Shown here: positions 1-5,305 of the stretch, piece by piece | Numbering within the stretch: position 1 is the stretch's first letter | How the letters are laid out: each line of letters begins with the position of its first letter | Assembly: GCA_031281385.1 (NCBI GenBank) | Contig: JAITFL010000189.1 | Location: 1-6,607 of the forward strand | From: Holophagales bacterium | GTDB taxonomy: Bacteria > Acidobacteriota > Holophagae > Holophagales > Holophagaceae | Direction: 5' to 3' | DNA length: 6,607 nucleotides | Position numbers and translations under genes: made by a program | The notes under the pieces: generated by a model | Told to the model about the DNA's origin: nothing | Seen by the model: only the letters and a program-made list of their open reading frames with translations | The model's database searches: none

Positions 1-383
1 TCCCCAAATCCATGTACTATATCGGAGACCGCGCCTTTGCGAATTGCCCAAATCTTACCAGCGTCAACCTTCCCGAAAACGGCCTCCGAGACGGCGGCGG
101 CTACGGCATCGGAAAGCGAGCCTTCGCGAACTGCCCAAATCTTACCAGCGTTACCATTATTTACCACTGGAGCGATGATTTTGAGTGTTATGACGTTGAC
201 TTTCCCGCCGATTCTTTCGACGGCGATTTAAAAATCGCGTTCGAAGCTAATCGTACCAAAGCCGGAGGCGCCCAAACCTACACGCGACAAGCCGGAGGCA
301 AACACTGGACAAAGCAAGGCAGCGCAAAGCCTGCCCGCCCCGAACAGACATTGCCAGCAAAACCTAGGAGCCTCCGCCGCTGA
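1..383 (+). CDS. BspA-like leucine-rich-repeat protein, 3' end only
   Basis: This is the C-terminal end of a gene that begins before the window. The frame is open from base 3, so the ATG at 12 is probably an internal methionine; 126 residues are visible before the TGA. Two leucine-rich repeats of the BspA/LRR_5 type are seen, each with the core IG-(D/K)-RAFANCPNLTSV. They lie 29 residues apart, and a Gly-rich insert (GLRDGGGYG) lengthens the usual repeat of about 23 residues. A degenerate last unit may be FPADSFDG. The tail carries a GGAQTYTRQAGG...WTKQ motif and then a basic, Pro/Ala-rich end rich in Lys and Arg. From memory, similar TYTR...WTKQ tails occur on BspA-like proteins of Treponema and other host-associated bacteria. 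Members are usually surface or secreted proteins that bind host or neighbouring-cell ligands. Any signal peptide lies outside the window, so location and ligand cannot be judged here. It is not functionally linked to the ffh operon, which has its own likely promoter. Confidence 0.85.
   Translation, partial: PKSMYYIGDRAFANCPNLTSVNLPENGLRDGGGYGIGKRAFANCPNLTSVTIIYHWSDDFECYDVDFPADSFDGDLKIAFEANRTKAGGAQTYTRQAGGKHWTKQGSAKPARPEQTLPAKPRSLRR
21..151 (+). repeat. Two near-identical leucine-rich-repeat units at DNA level
   Basis: The 44-base segments 21-64 and 108-151 differ at only 5 positions, and their last 20 bases are identical. The offset is 87 bases, or 29 codons, so gain or loss of a unit would keep the reading frame. 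They encode the two IG-x-RAFANCPNLTSV units. Such high DNA identity suggests recent duplication or gene conversion inside the repeat gene. Confidence 0.85.
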
Positions 384-385
384 CA

Positions 386-412
386 CGGCTGCTTGGAATT
401 GCAGCCAAGCCG
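386..412 (+). terminator. Hairpin just after the repeat gene, possible terminator
   Basis: Three bases after the stop codon the DNA can form GGCTGC (387-392) paired with GCAGCC (401-406) around an 8-base loop. An alternative fold pairs CTTGG (392-396) with CCAAG (405-409) and CGG (386-388) with CCG (410-412). The two folds exclude each other. No U-tract follows, so this is not a textbook intrinsic terminator. It may mark the 3' end of the repeat-gene transcript with Rho, or only protect the RNA end. Confidence 0.35.
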
Positions 413-445
413 ACTAATTAGAAATGGAATGATTATGGCTTTCCC

Positions 446-474
446 TTGATTTTGTTTATACTTGATGATAATAT
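446..474 (+). promoter_or_regulatory. Candidate sigma70-type promoter for the ffh operon
   Basis: TTGATT (446-451) and TAATAT (469-474) are separated by exactly 17 bases in the most AT-rich part of the gap before ffh. Each box matches the consensus at four of six positions. Transcription would start near 481, giving a leader of about 90 bases. A nearby GATAAT (467-472) is a better -10 box but leaves a 15-base spacer. This is inferred from pattern only. Confidence 0.4.
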
Positions 475-477
475 CAT
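465..477. promoter_or_regulatory. 13-base palindrome over the candidate -10 box
   Basis: ATGATA (465-470) and TATCAT (472-477) form a perfect inverted repeat around one central A. The site covers the proposed -10 region of the ffh promoter, a usual place for a repressor operator. The sequence is AT-rich, so a chance palindrome is quite possible. I recognise no regulator family from it. Confidence 0.2.
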
Positions 478-490
478 TGTTCACATCTGA

Positions 491-535
491 AGCGCAAGGG
501 CGCTTTGGACGCTCCAAGTTCATTCTAGAGCGTTC
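491..535 (+). promoter_or_regulatory. Structured leader upstream of ffh
   Basis: The leader contains AGCGC (491-495) paired with GCGCT (500-504) around a tetraloop. It also contains an 8-bp helix, GGACGCTC (507-514) with GAGCGTTC (528-535), including one G-U pair and a 13-base loop. A competing small hairpin, TTGGA (505-509) with TCCAA (513-517), would disrupt the longer helix. These switchable folds sit 37 bases or more before the ATG. I match them to no known riboswitch or to the 4.5S RNA consensus. Confidence 0.3.
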
Positions 536-571
536 AAGGCAATTCATTGCTACCAGGAAAATCAAGGAATA

Positions 572-1924
572 ATGTTCGAGACACTGACTGACAAGCTCAC
601 AAAGGCGATGAGATCGCTGATGGGGCAGCCCAGCCTCACTGAAAAAAACATCGAAGACGCCCTGCGGGACGTGCGGATGGCGCTTCTGGAGGCAGACGTG
701 CATGTCCAGGTGGCTCGTTCCTTTCTCCAGAGAGTGAAGGAAAAGGCTCTGGGTTCCTTGGTGCTAAGAGGGCTTGATCCAGCACAGCAGTTCATAGACA
801 TTGTGTACAAAGAGCTGACGGAGGTGATGGGCGGCAAGGCAGACGAAAAGCCGATGAACATGACATCCGGCCCGCCGACTGTGGTGATGATGGTCGGCTT
901 GCAGGGCAGCGGCAAGACATCTACATGTGCAAAGCTTGCCAAGTATCTGAAAAAAAATGGGCACAGCCCACTTCTCGCCCCTGCGGATCTTAGCCGCCCG
1001 GCGGCGATAGAGCAATTGCACATTGTGGCCAAGGAGGCTGGAGCGCAGTCGTTTCGCAGCGAGGAAAAAACACCAGTCGCAGTTTGTAAGGCCGCGCTGG
1101 AAGAAGCGAAGGCCAAGGGCTGGGACGTGCTGATAATAGACACCGCAGGACGTCTTCACATCAACGAAGACCTGATGGACGAGCTATCCATCATCAAGGC
1201 CGCATGCAAACCCGACGAAATACTATTTGTCGCAGACGCTATGACTGGCCAGGACGCAGTGCGGTCGGCTGGGGCCTTCAACGATAAACTTGGCCTCACC
1301 GGTGTGATTCTGACCAAGACGGACGGTGACAGCCGAGGCGGCGCAGCCTTTAGCGTCAAGCAAGTGACCGGGCAGCCAATAAAATTTGTGGGTACCGGGG
1401 AAAAAACAGACGACTTAGAAAGGTTCCACCCAGACAGGATGGCGCAGCGAATCTTGGGAATGGGCGACGTGCTTACGCTCATTGAACAAGCCAAAGAAAA
1501 GATCGGCGAAGGCGAAGCGGAAAAGATCGCCAAAAAATTAGAGAAAAACCAATTCTCTTTGGAAGACATGCGCTCGCAGTTCCAGCAAATCAAAAAGCTG
1601 GGTTCGATGAACAAGCTGCTGGGGCTTATCCCAGGCATCAGCCAGTTCAAGGGCCAGCTAGAAAATGCGGCCACAGACAAGCGGATGAAGCACATGGAGG
1701 CGATACTCGACTCCATGACGCCCAAAGAAAGGAAGAACCACAATTTGCTCGACGCCAAGAGAAAGCGGCGGATAGCGATGGGCAGCGGCCGCACGGTTCA
1801 AGAGGTCAATCAATTGCTCAAGCAGTTTTTGGAAATGAAAAAAATGATGTCTCAATTTTCCAGCCCAGGCTTTATGAAAAAAATCCAGTCATTGGCCGGG
1901 CAAAACAAGTTCCCTTTTTTGTAG
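572..1924 (+). CDS. ffh: Signal recognition particle GTPase Ffh (SRP54)
   Basis: This 450-residue protein is the protein subunit of the bacterial signal recognition particle. With 4.5S RNA it binds hydrophobic signal sequences on nascent chains and, through GTP-dependent pairing with the receptor FtsY, delivers ribosomes to the SecYEG translocon. The N-domain helical bundle covers about residues 1-90. The G domain (about 95-295) shows G1 GLQGSGKTS (109-117), the ADLSRPAA insertion-box motif (138-145), G3 DTAGR (190-194), G4 TKTDGD (248-253) and G5 GTGEK (274-278). The M domain (about 296-450) begins with LGMGD and carries the RNA-binding segment KRKRRIAMGSGRTVQEVN (396-413), followed by a Met-rich helix. 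The length is normal, with a short tail rather than a long Met-rich extension. AAGGA (564-568) precedes the ATG by only 3 bases, and a second purine run (555-560) lies further up. It is first in the operon with rpsP, khpA and rimM. Confidence 0.98.
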   Translation: MFETLTDKLTKAMRSLMGQPSLTEKNIEDALRDVRMALLEADVHVQVARSFLQRVKEKALGSLVLRGLDPAQQFIDIVYKELTEVMGGKADEKPMNMTSGPPTVVMMVGLQGSGKTSTCAKLAKYLKKNGHSPLLAPADLSRPAAIEQLHIVAKEAGAQSFRSEEKTPVAVCKAALEEAKAKGWDVLIIDTAGRLHINEDLMDELSIIKAACKPDEILFVADAMTGQDAVRSAGAFNDKLGLTGVILTKTDGDSRGGAAFSVKQVTGQPIKFVGTGEKTDDLERFHPDRMAQRILGMGDVLTLIEQAKEKIGEGEAEKIAKKLEKNQFSLEDMRSQFQQIKKLGSMNKLLGLIPGISQFKGQLENAATDKRMKHMEAILDSMTPKERKNHNLLDAKRKRRIAMGSGRTVQEVNQLLKQFLEMKKMMSQFSSPGFMKKIQSLAGQNKFPFL

Positions 1925-1957
1925 GCCAACGACACACCAAGGAATCAAAGGAGTCAC

Positions 1958-2200
1958 ATGCTCACCATCCGTCTTGCACGCCACGGCGCGAAAAAGCGCC
2001 CTTTTTACCACATTGTCGTTTCGGAAAGCGACAGGATCCCGACTGGGCGCGCTTTGGAAATTCTGGGTTTTGTAAACCCCATAGCCACCTCGGGCGAAAC
2101 TGTCCGAATAGACGCCGAGAAAACCAAATCTTGGATAACCAAAGGCGCCCAGCCGTCCAAGACCGTCAGGGATTTGCTCAAAAAGCATAAAATTCTATAA
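1958..2200 (+). CDS. rpsP: 30S ribosomal protein bS16
   Basis: This 80-residue protein matches bS16 along its whole length. It has the N-terminal signature IRLARHGAKKRPFYHIVVSES, the central EILGFVNP turn, and the C-terminal block KSWITKGAQPSKTVRDLLKK. bS16 binds 16S rRNA in the 5' domain and is needed for efficient 30S assembly. It starts 33 bases after the ffh stop, and a strong Shine-Dalgarno sequence, AAAGGAG (1947-1953), sits 4 bases before the ATG. The ffh-rpsP pairing is common and implies cotranscription. The protein shows nothing unusual, and the start is well fixed by both the ribosome-binding site and family length. Confidence 0.98.
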   Translation: MLTIRLARHGAKKRPFYHIVVSESDRIPTGRALEILGFVNPIATSGETVRIDAEKTKSWITKGAQPSKTVRDLLKKHKIL

Positions 2201-2220
2201 CTGACGGCCATCTCCAATAC

Positions 2221-2250
2221 GCCGGTAGGTTCCGGCTGCGGGGGTTTTTT
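2221..2250 (+). terminator. Terminator-like hairpin with T-tract between rpsP and khpA
   Basis: GCCGG (2221-2225) can pair with CCGGC (2232-2236) around a 6-base loop. After TGC come five G residues and then six T residues (2245-2250). The stem is short and the T-tract begins 8 bases after it, so it is at best a weak intrinsic terminator or attenuator. The position, 21 bases after the rpsP stop and 31 bases before the khpA start, would let it lower khpA-rimM expression relative to ffh-rpsP. Confidence 0.3.
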
Positions 2251-2270
2251 GGCATTTGCTTGGACGCCCA

Positions 2271-2275
2271 AGGGG
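2271..2275 (+). promoter_or_regulatory. Ribosome-binding site that fixes the khpA start
   Basis: AGGGG lies 6 bases before the ATG at 2282. It favours that ATG over an in-frame TTG at 2249, which sits at the end of a T-tract with no purine-rich site suitably placed before it. Confidence 0.6.
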
Positions 2276-2281
2276 ACAGAG

Positions 2282-2551
2282 ATGGACTTGGAAGGTTTTC
2301 TGAAAGAAGTGTTGGCGCCGGTTTTGGATTTTCCTGATGAGCTTGCGGTTGAAGTCAAAAAAAACGGACGCCAAGTGGATGTGTCCCTGCGTGCGCCACA
2401 AGCTGACCGCGGCAGGATAATAGGCAGAAATGGCAAGATGATTTCGTCCCTTCGCTCCCTCTGCCGTGCGGCGGGTGACAAGCAGGGGCTAAACGTCAAT
2501 TTGGAGCTTGTGGAAGACGGCGAAGACGAACAGACGGCCCAGGAGGCGTGA
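2282..2551 (+). CDS. khpA: KH-domain RNA-binding protein KhpA (YlqC family)
   Basis: This 89-residue protein consists mainly of one KH domain. The typical first segment (LKEVLAPVLDFPDEL) is followed by a beta hairpin and the RNA-contacting GxxG loop, IIGRNGK, with GRNG at residues 48-51 and helix MISSLRSLC after it. The C-terminus is acidic (EDGEDEQTAQEA) and makes the protein slightly longer than the usual 75-80 residues. In Firmicutes KhpA partners with KhpB/Jag in RNA binding and affects cell elongation and division; its role in this lineage is unknown. The position between rpsP and rimM is the standard one for the family. The ATG at 2282 is chosen for its ribosome-binding site and because family members begin close to this point; a TTG at 2249 would add 11 residues without family support. 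The stop overlaps the rimM start by one base, implying translational coupling. Confidence 0.92.
   Translation: MDLEGFLKEVLAPVLDFPDELAVEVKKNGRQVDVSLRAPQADRGRIIGRNGKMISSLRSLCRAAGDKQGLNVNLELVEDGEDEQTAQEA
2541..2546 (+). promoter_or_regulatory. Ribosome-binding site for rimM inside khpA
   Basis: A perfect AGGAGG in the last codons of khpA lies 4 bases before the ATG at 2551. It favours this ATG over the GTG at 2548, which would have only one base of spacing. Confidence 0.75.
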
Positions 2552-3102
2552 TGTTTCTCTTGGGCCGCCTTGCCAAAGTGCAAGGACTGAAGGGAGAGTT
2601 CTTGCTGGACCCGGCGACTGAATCCCCCGAACTCATACCTGACAGCGAAAAGCTGTTTTTGGCCCCGCCTAGCGAGGACCTGTCCAGCAGCGATGATTCC
2701 TCGCAGGGCAGCATGGCCGTCAGCGTACGCGGATATAGATGGCACAAGGGTCGGCCGTGCCTGGCGTTCAACCAAATAAAAGACAGGACGGCGGCTGAGC
2801 CATACAAGGACTGGAGCCTGTGGGCTTCGCGCTGGCAGGCTGAATTGGCGGAAGGCGAATCATTCAGGCGCGACTGGATAGGCTGTCGTGTGTTTGCAGG
2901 GGAGGAATTCATTGGCGAAGTCGCCGGGCTTGAACCTTCCCCCGCCGGATACGACATGGTCAAAGTCAAAGACATGCGCCCAGGGAGGAGCGGGCTGCGG
3001 GACGTCCCCTATATCAAGGCATGGTTTAACCTTGACCTAGCAAACCGCCTGATACGCATTGACCCACCTGATGGGTTGCTGGAGCTTGACAGGGTTAATT
3101 GA
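2551..3102 (+). CDS. rimM: Ribosome maturation factor RimM
   Basis: This 183-residue protein has the two RimM domains. The N-terminal barrel opens with LGRLAKVQGLKGEFLL (residues 4-19), the hallmark GRIxKxHGLKGE-type motif. The C-terminal PRC-barrel (about 107-183) contains WIGCRVF, FIGEVAGL and the conserved end VPYIKAWFNLDLANRLIRID followed by PPDGLLEL. RimM binds the 30S head, through uS19, and helps mature the 3' domain of 16S rRNA. A Ser/Asp-rich stretch, SEDLSSSDDSSQGS (41-54), looks like a loop insertion in the N-terminal barrel. The gene starts on TGATG, overlapping the khpA stop by one base. It is the last gene of the operon: only 7 bases separate its TGA from the stop of the convergent gene on the other strand, and trmD, the common next gene, is not here. 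Confidence 0.95.
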   Translation: MFLLGRLAKVQGLKGEFLLDPATESPELIPDSEKLFLAPPSEDLSSSDDSSQGSMAVSVRGYRWHKGRPCLAFNQIKDRTAAEPYKDWSLWASRWQAELAEGESFRRDWIGCRVFAGEEFIGEVAGLEPSPAGYDMVKVKDMRPGRSGLRDVPYIKAWFNLDLANRLIRIDPPDGLLELDRVN

Positions 3103-3109
3103 TAAAGGC

Positions 3110-5239
3110 TTACCGCCTCTTTGATTCCCCTATCAGCGCGGTGGCTGACTGTTCGTTGCCGGAAGCGTCGGACACTCTGACCATCACTCGGTTGCCCCTT
3201 ACGCGCTCTTTGGGTATCAGGACGTTAAAGGATTCTTCCTTTTGGTCGAATATGCTGTCTTCTGGCAGCACGAATAGCCAGTTTTCGCCATCCGCGCTTA
3301 TAGCCGCATCTTGGATTGTTGAGGCCTCATCTTTAATTACAAAGCGCACTCTTATGTTTTCGCCCTCCTGGCTCGCCAGCAGTTCTGGTATCGTTGGGGG
3401 GGTGTGGTCCACGATGAATGGGTTTGTGCGCCAGGTGCTGGACAGGGCCGCGTTGAATGGCTGGGAGGGGGCGTCGGTCGCGGTTGCCTCTAGGCGGTAG
3501 CGGCCGTCTGGCACGGGCAGGGTGTCGAATGTGAAAAACAGCTCCTGCCAGGCCCTTTCCAATTCGATGGCGGGTCCATTCTCCGGCACCAGCCTGATGC
3601 GGAAGCTCAACTGGTCGCCATTTGGGTCATTCACTCTAAAGACGAAGGCTTGGGAGCCTCTTCTGAATCCTCGTTTTTCCGAGCTTCCCCAGCCAAGGGA
3701 GGGGATTATTTTTTGTGCTTCTAGAGGTATCCGGTCGTAGCCGGTGGTGTCGAAGTCCTCCCTGGGCGCGGAGCGCTGTATGACAATGCCTGTTGGCATT
3801 ACGTCTATGCCTTCCCAGACGGGTGCTAGGTTCCGGTTTGAATAATGAACCTTTATGCCTTCCACGATGGGAGTCCCGCCCCCGCGGCTCGAAGTGAGCT
3901 TGATGCGGAACTGGGCGAAGCGAGTAGGCTTCATCTGCGGCCTCTCTCCTGAGCGAAGAGGGGGACTCCATGGCCCCCAGGTGCTGTCCGGCGTTTCTGT
4001 CGAACCTACTCGGAACTGTATTTCGGCGTTGGTGCCTTGGGGAGTTTCTGAATCGAGGTACATCCGCCCCCAGTCCCCTATGGGGTTTGCCTTGATGGGT
4101 TGGCTCTCTAGCGTCCCCTCCGTGGCCAATGTATCTGAAAGCAGGTGTATCTCTGCGGGGTTTGAGGCCACCGCTATGATGTCCGCGCCAACCGGTATGA
4201 GCGAAGTGACTTGGGCGGCCCCTAAGTCTTGCAGCACGGCAAAGGGGTCGGCCTCTCTGGCTTTTTCGGAAAGAGGGACAGAAAAAATGCGGCTGCGGTT
4301 GCCGGTACCAACCAGCAATTGGTCTTTCCATGTGGCCATTGAGAATACTTGGCTCTGGCTGCTGGTCCAAAGCACTTGTGGAATGCGCTCCCTGTCCAAT
4401 TTGAATACTGTCGAGCGGACAGTCCCTGTGTTTGTGACAAGGTAGCTTTCGCGGTTCTCAAGCTGCCCGGAGTTCATTTTTTCTGCCAGCCCCTGATTGG
4501 CCCCGACATATATTTGCCCGTCTTGAAGCGTCAGCGCCCTGACTTCCTCAAAGCCTGTTGCGGCAAGCACCTCGATTTGCTCGCCTATTTGGGTGAAACG
4601 GGTGACTAGGCCCTTGCCATGCGTACCCAATATCCAAACACCCGGGCTTTCTTGAACAATGGTTGTGAAGGCGGTTTCTTCGGGTATGGAGACCAGCCTT
4701 CGGGCGACGGAATTTTCCCTAGCCAAGTACAACGTCGCACCCCTATCTCCACCTCCGGCGATGAAGATGTCGGTCCCATTTGAGGCCAGAGCCCATATCA
4801 CTCTTGCGTCAATTTCTCCAAAGGGTTTGGATTCGCCGCCGGGGTTTATCCGGTGCAGCTTGCCGTCCGCGCTCGTGGCCGCTATCAGGTCATTCCCTAG
4901 GCGCGTCATAGCGAAAATCATTCCTCCCTTTAGTTGGATAAAGGGTCTAACCTGGCCATTTGAGTAGCGGAATATCTTTCCCTCTGTTCCGGCGGAGAGG
5001 AAGGCCCCCCCTTGGCCGTCTGGGACTGTCGACCACACCACGCCTTCTGGGATCTGCGCGGCCCTCCTAGCGTTGGGGGCTAGGCGCAGGCTGCCGTCTG
5101 CGCTAATTTTGACGCCCTTGACGTCCGCCCGCAGCCAGTCATTGAAAGATGAGAAAGTTTCAACGGCTTGCTGCGCCGAAGCCATGCAGCCAACGCAGAA
5201 TAGTACTATTGTGGCGGTAATCAATCGGTAGAGATTCAT
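3110..5239 (-). CDS. Secreted beta-propeller and Ig-like domain protein, function unknown
   Basis: This 709-residue protein begins with a signal peptide: MNLYRLI, a hydrophobic core and a likely signal peptidase I site after ASA (residue 22). CVGC at 15-18 makes a lipoprotein possible but is a poor lipobox. Residues 60-370 hold repeated units of the kind VWSTVPDGQGGAFLSAG...GKIFR, each with a small strand, a Gly-rich turn and a hydrophobic strand, as in PQQ/two-component-type propellers. Residues about 385-468 look like a beta sandwich (FRIKLTSS...PIVEGIKVHYSN). Residues about 528-610 form an Ig/FnIII-like module (VNDPNGDQLSFRIRL...PDGRYRLEATATDAPS), and 611-700 a final module opening with DHTPPTIPEL. 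No catalytic motif is visible. From memory, Acidobacteriota have similar proteins with the DGRYRL..ATDAPS and VD.TPP modules. The start lacks a strong Shine-Dalgarno sequence. It lies 66 bases after the S55-type gene and is probably cotranscribed with it; the likely site of action is periplasm or cell surface. Confidence 0.8.
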   Translation of the reverse strand: MNLYRLITATIVLFCVGCMASAQQAVETFSSFNDWLRADVKGVKISADGSLRLAPNARRAAQIPEGVVWSTVPDGQGGAFLSAGTEGKIFRYSNGQVRPFIQLKGGMIFAMTRLGNDLIAATSADGKLHRINPGGESKPFGEIDARVIWALASNGTDIFIAGGGDRGATLYLARENSVARRLVSIPEETAFTTIVQESPGVWILGTHGKGLVTRFTQIGEQIEVLAATGFEEVRALTLQDGQIYVGANQGLAEKMNSGQLENRESYLVTNTGTVRSTVFKLDRERIPQVLWTSSQSQVFSMATWKDQLLVGTGNRSRIFSVPLSEKAREADPFAVLQDLGAAQVTSLIPVGADIIAVASNPAEIHLLSDTLATEGTLESQPIKANPIGDWGRMYLDSETPQGTNAEIQFRVGSTETPDSTWGPWSPPLRSGERPQMKPTRFAQFRIKLTSSRGGGTPIVEGIKVHYSNRNLAPVWEGIDVMPTGIVIQRSAPREDFDTTGYDRIPLEAQKIIPSLGWGSSEKRGFRRGSQAFVFRVNDPNGDQLSFRIRLVPENGPAIELERAWQELFFTFDTLPVPDGRYRLEATATDAPSQPFNAALSSTWRTNPFIVDHTPPTIPELLASQEGENIRVRFVIKDEASTIQDAAISADGENWLFVLPEDSIFDQKEESFNVLIPKERVRGNRVMVRVSDASGNEQSATALIGESKRR

Positions 5240-5305
5240 AAGTTTCAGCCTATCAAAAAAGTGTCATGTGGAAATGGCGGCATTTTGCGAGATGCCAAAT
5301 ATGTG
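5240..5305 (-). other. Intercistronic gap between the two minus-strand genes
   Basis: The 66-base gap holds a small inverted repeat, GGCAT (5279-5283) with ATGCC (5292-5296), around an 8-base loop. Read on the minus strand, a run of six T (5260-5255) comes about 18 bases after this stem, too far for a standard intrinsic terminator. No clear promoter is seen. Cotranscription, perhaps with partial 3' processing, is the simplest reading. Confidence 0.4.

Noticed and set aside
384..571. 4.5S SRP RNA gene (ffs) beside ffh
   Set aside because: I looked for the conserved SRP RNA tip with its GGAA tetraloop and asymmetric loop and found no matching long hairpin.
278..703. Minus-strand open frame of 141 codons across the ffh promoter and start
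   Set aside because: It lies antisense to the repeat-gene end and the conserved Ffh N-terminus, shows no recognisable domain and has Cys/Arg/His-rich composition typical of shadow frames.
562..1159. Minus-strand open frames opposite the first half of ffh
   Set aside because: They are fully antisense to the conserved N and G domains of Ffh and have no domain signature.
1156..1794. Minus-strand frame of 212 codons opposite the second half of ffh
   Set aside because: It is a Ser-rich shadow frame opposite conserved G and M domain codons.
2249..2281. TTG start for khpA at 2249
   Set aside because: It lies at the end of a T-tract without a suitable ribosome-binding site, while the ATG at 2282 has AGGGG at good spacing and gives the usual family length.
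2005..2975. Long minus-strand frames opposite rpsP, khpA and rimM
   Set aside because: They overlap three well-supported genes with conserved motifs and have no family resemblance of their own.
3636..4461. Frames on both strands within the propeller gene
   Set aside because: They are Arg/Pro/His- or Ser-rich out-of-frame readings of a gene that has a signal peptide and repeated propeller units in its own frame.
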